This document shows, piece after piece, positions 63,433 to 64,000 of a stretch of 64,000 nucleotides of DNA. The DNA lies in NCBI GenBank assembly GCA_001914235.1, contig MQUF01000006.1, forward strand, positions 329,234 through 393,233, read 5' to 3'. The position numbers and the translations under genes are program-made. The notes under the pieces were generated by a model that saw only the letters and a program-made list of their open reading frames with translations, did no database searches and was not told the origin of the DNA. Positions within the stretch are counted from its first letter, which is position 1; each line of letters opens with the position of its first letter. Source of the stretch: Desulfobulbaceae bacterium DB1 (GTDB taxonomy: Bacteria > Desulfobacterota > Desulfobulbia > Desulfobulbales > SURF-16).

Positions 63433-64000
63433 ATGCCCCAGCTGCTGCCAGACATCGAGCTTCGCCGCCATCGAGGGAGAAAGAAGCGACTCTACAACTC
63501 CGTCCTCTTTCTTTTTTTCTCTCATTTCCTGCCGTTGCTGATCTTCCTGTCCCCCCTGAGCGCCCACGGAATCCAGGAAAAACCCACGCCTCCCGTACGT
63601 TTTTCCCTATCACGGCTCGGCGGCCCCCTGCTTGATCCCCATCGTGTGCAGGGCGATCTGGAGCTTCATCTCAACCCGAATCTTTTTGAGGGCCTGTTGA
63701 AAACAGATGCCGCAACAGGGGAATTAATTCCAGCGCTTGCCACCGCGTGGCAATGGATCAATCCGCAAACAATAGAATTTTCCCTGCGCAAAAACGTTTT
63801 CTTCCACAACGGTGAACCCTTTGATGCCGAAGCCGTTCGTTTTTCCTTTGAACGGATGGCTGCGGTTACCGAAGGATTTAACTGGATCAAGGCGATTATC
63901 CCCGAATACCGACGGGTGGAAATCCTTAATCCCCACCGGGTCCGCATCCATTTCAAGAAACACAATTCCATATTCCTCATCTCCAGCCGTTTTTTTGTCA
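63433..64000 (+). CDS. ABC transporter substrate-binding protein, family 5 (truncated by window end)
   Basis: The first 189 residues of a peptide/nickel-type solute-binding protein. A basic N terminus is followed by a hydrophobic segment (about residues 25-44, VLFLFFSHFLPLLIFLSPL), probably a signal peptide. The mature part shows family-5 features: LNPNLFEGLLKTDAATGELI, PALATAWQW, EFSLRKNVFFHNGEPFDAEA and VRFSFERM. The reading frame is open to the last base. The ATG at 63433 gives the whole signal segment. The permease genes, if any, lie outside the window. Confidence 0.85.
   Translation, partial: MPQLLPDIELRRHRGRKKRLYNSVLFLFFSHFLPLLIFLSPLSAHGIQEKPTPPVRFSLSRLGGPLLDPHRVQGDLELHLNPNLFEGLLKTDAATGELIPALATAWQWINPQTIEFSLRKNVFFHNGEPFDAEAVRFSFERMAAVTEGFNWIKAIIPEYRRVEILNPHRVRIHFKKHNSIFLISSRFFV

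Overview
The window is a gene-dense, moderately GC-rich bacterial chromosome segment with about 60 protein genes, short gaps and long co-directional runs. I recognise no rRNA, tRNA, CRISPR array, insertion sequence or prophage. The content (HemW, class 1B dihydroorotate dehydrogenase PyrD/PyrK, a NIL-domain ferredoxin, GatCA, a histone-deacetylase-like enzyme, HDOD and HD-GYP proteins, a DUF5714 fusion) suggests a Gram-negative anaerobe of the Desulfobacterota (former Deltaproteobacteria), perhaps Desulfobulbales-like. That placement is inference from gene content only.

Layout. 1-1.5 kb: radC tail and hemW. 1.5-14.1 kb, minus strand: an HDOD protein, a GspE/PilB-type ATPase, a giant dikinase-like protein, gap, an unknown TPR-like protein, glycogen synthase, aroC and aroK. 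14.3-15.8 kb, plus: peroxiredoxin and rdgB, each with a clear terminator. 15.9-27.2 kb, minus: a LysR regulator, then PilZ protein, cmk, hisC, gatA, gatC, an HD-GYP response regulator, an HDAC-like enzyme, a folate cyclo-ligase, trmJ and rnr. 27.3-29.5 kb, plus: an RSH protein with an intact hydrolase but a degenerate synthetase site. 29.5-33.8 kb: Crp/Fnr regulator, phosphopantetheinyl transferase, CvpA, two arsenosugar-type glycosyltransferases and a UPF0280 protein. 33.8-39.6 kb, minus: a tight run parA-parB-pyrK-pyrD-DUF1232-YkgJ-HAD-methyltransferase with a perfect parS palindrome upstream. 39.8-47.2 kb: a peptidase, NIL ferredoxin, HEAT protein, Sua5, then rpsA-sppA-HU/IHF and a HAD/NUDIX pair. 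47.5-52.0 kb, plus: flavin oxidoreductase, poly(A) polymerase, bioB, bioF. 52.1-56.0 kb, minus: a 1032-residue radical SAM/ArsM-like/DUF5714 fusion followed by mutM. 56.1-58.4 kb, plus: rph-tgt-yajC. 58.5-64 kb, plus: HDOD-histidine kinase-receiver hybrid, MerR-MinD fusion, ExeA-like ATPase, a small proline-rich ORF, and the start of a solute-binding protein.

Most genes are housekeeping (translation, tRNA modification, RNA decay, shikimate/histidine/pyrimidine/biotin synthesis, chromosome segregation). The most interesting items are: the radical SAM/ArsM-like fusion, which retains three ArsM-type cysteines with near-canonical spacing; the dikinase that has an ATP domain and a swivel histidine but no PEP/pyruvate barrel; the RSH with a lost synthetase site; a previously unremarked family of 51-53 bp palindromic repeats (9.8, 16.9 and 18.3 kb), one of which supplies the last codons of hisC; and the MerR-MinD/ExeA/HDOD-kinase module at the right end.
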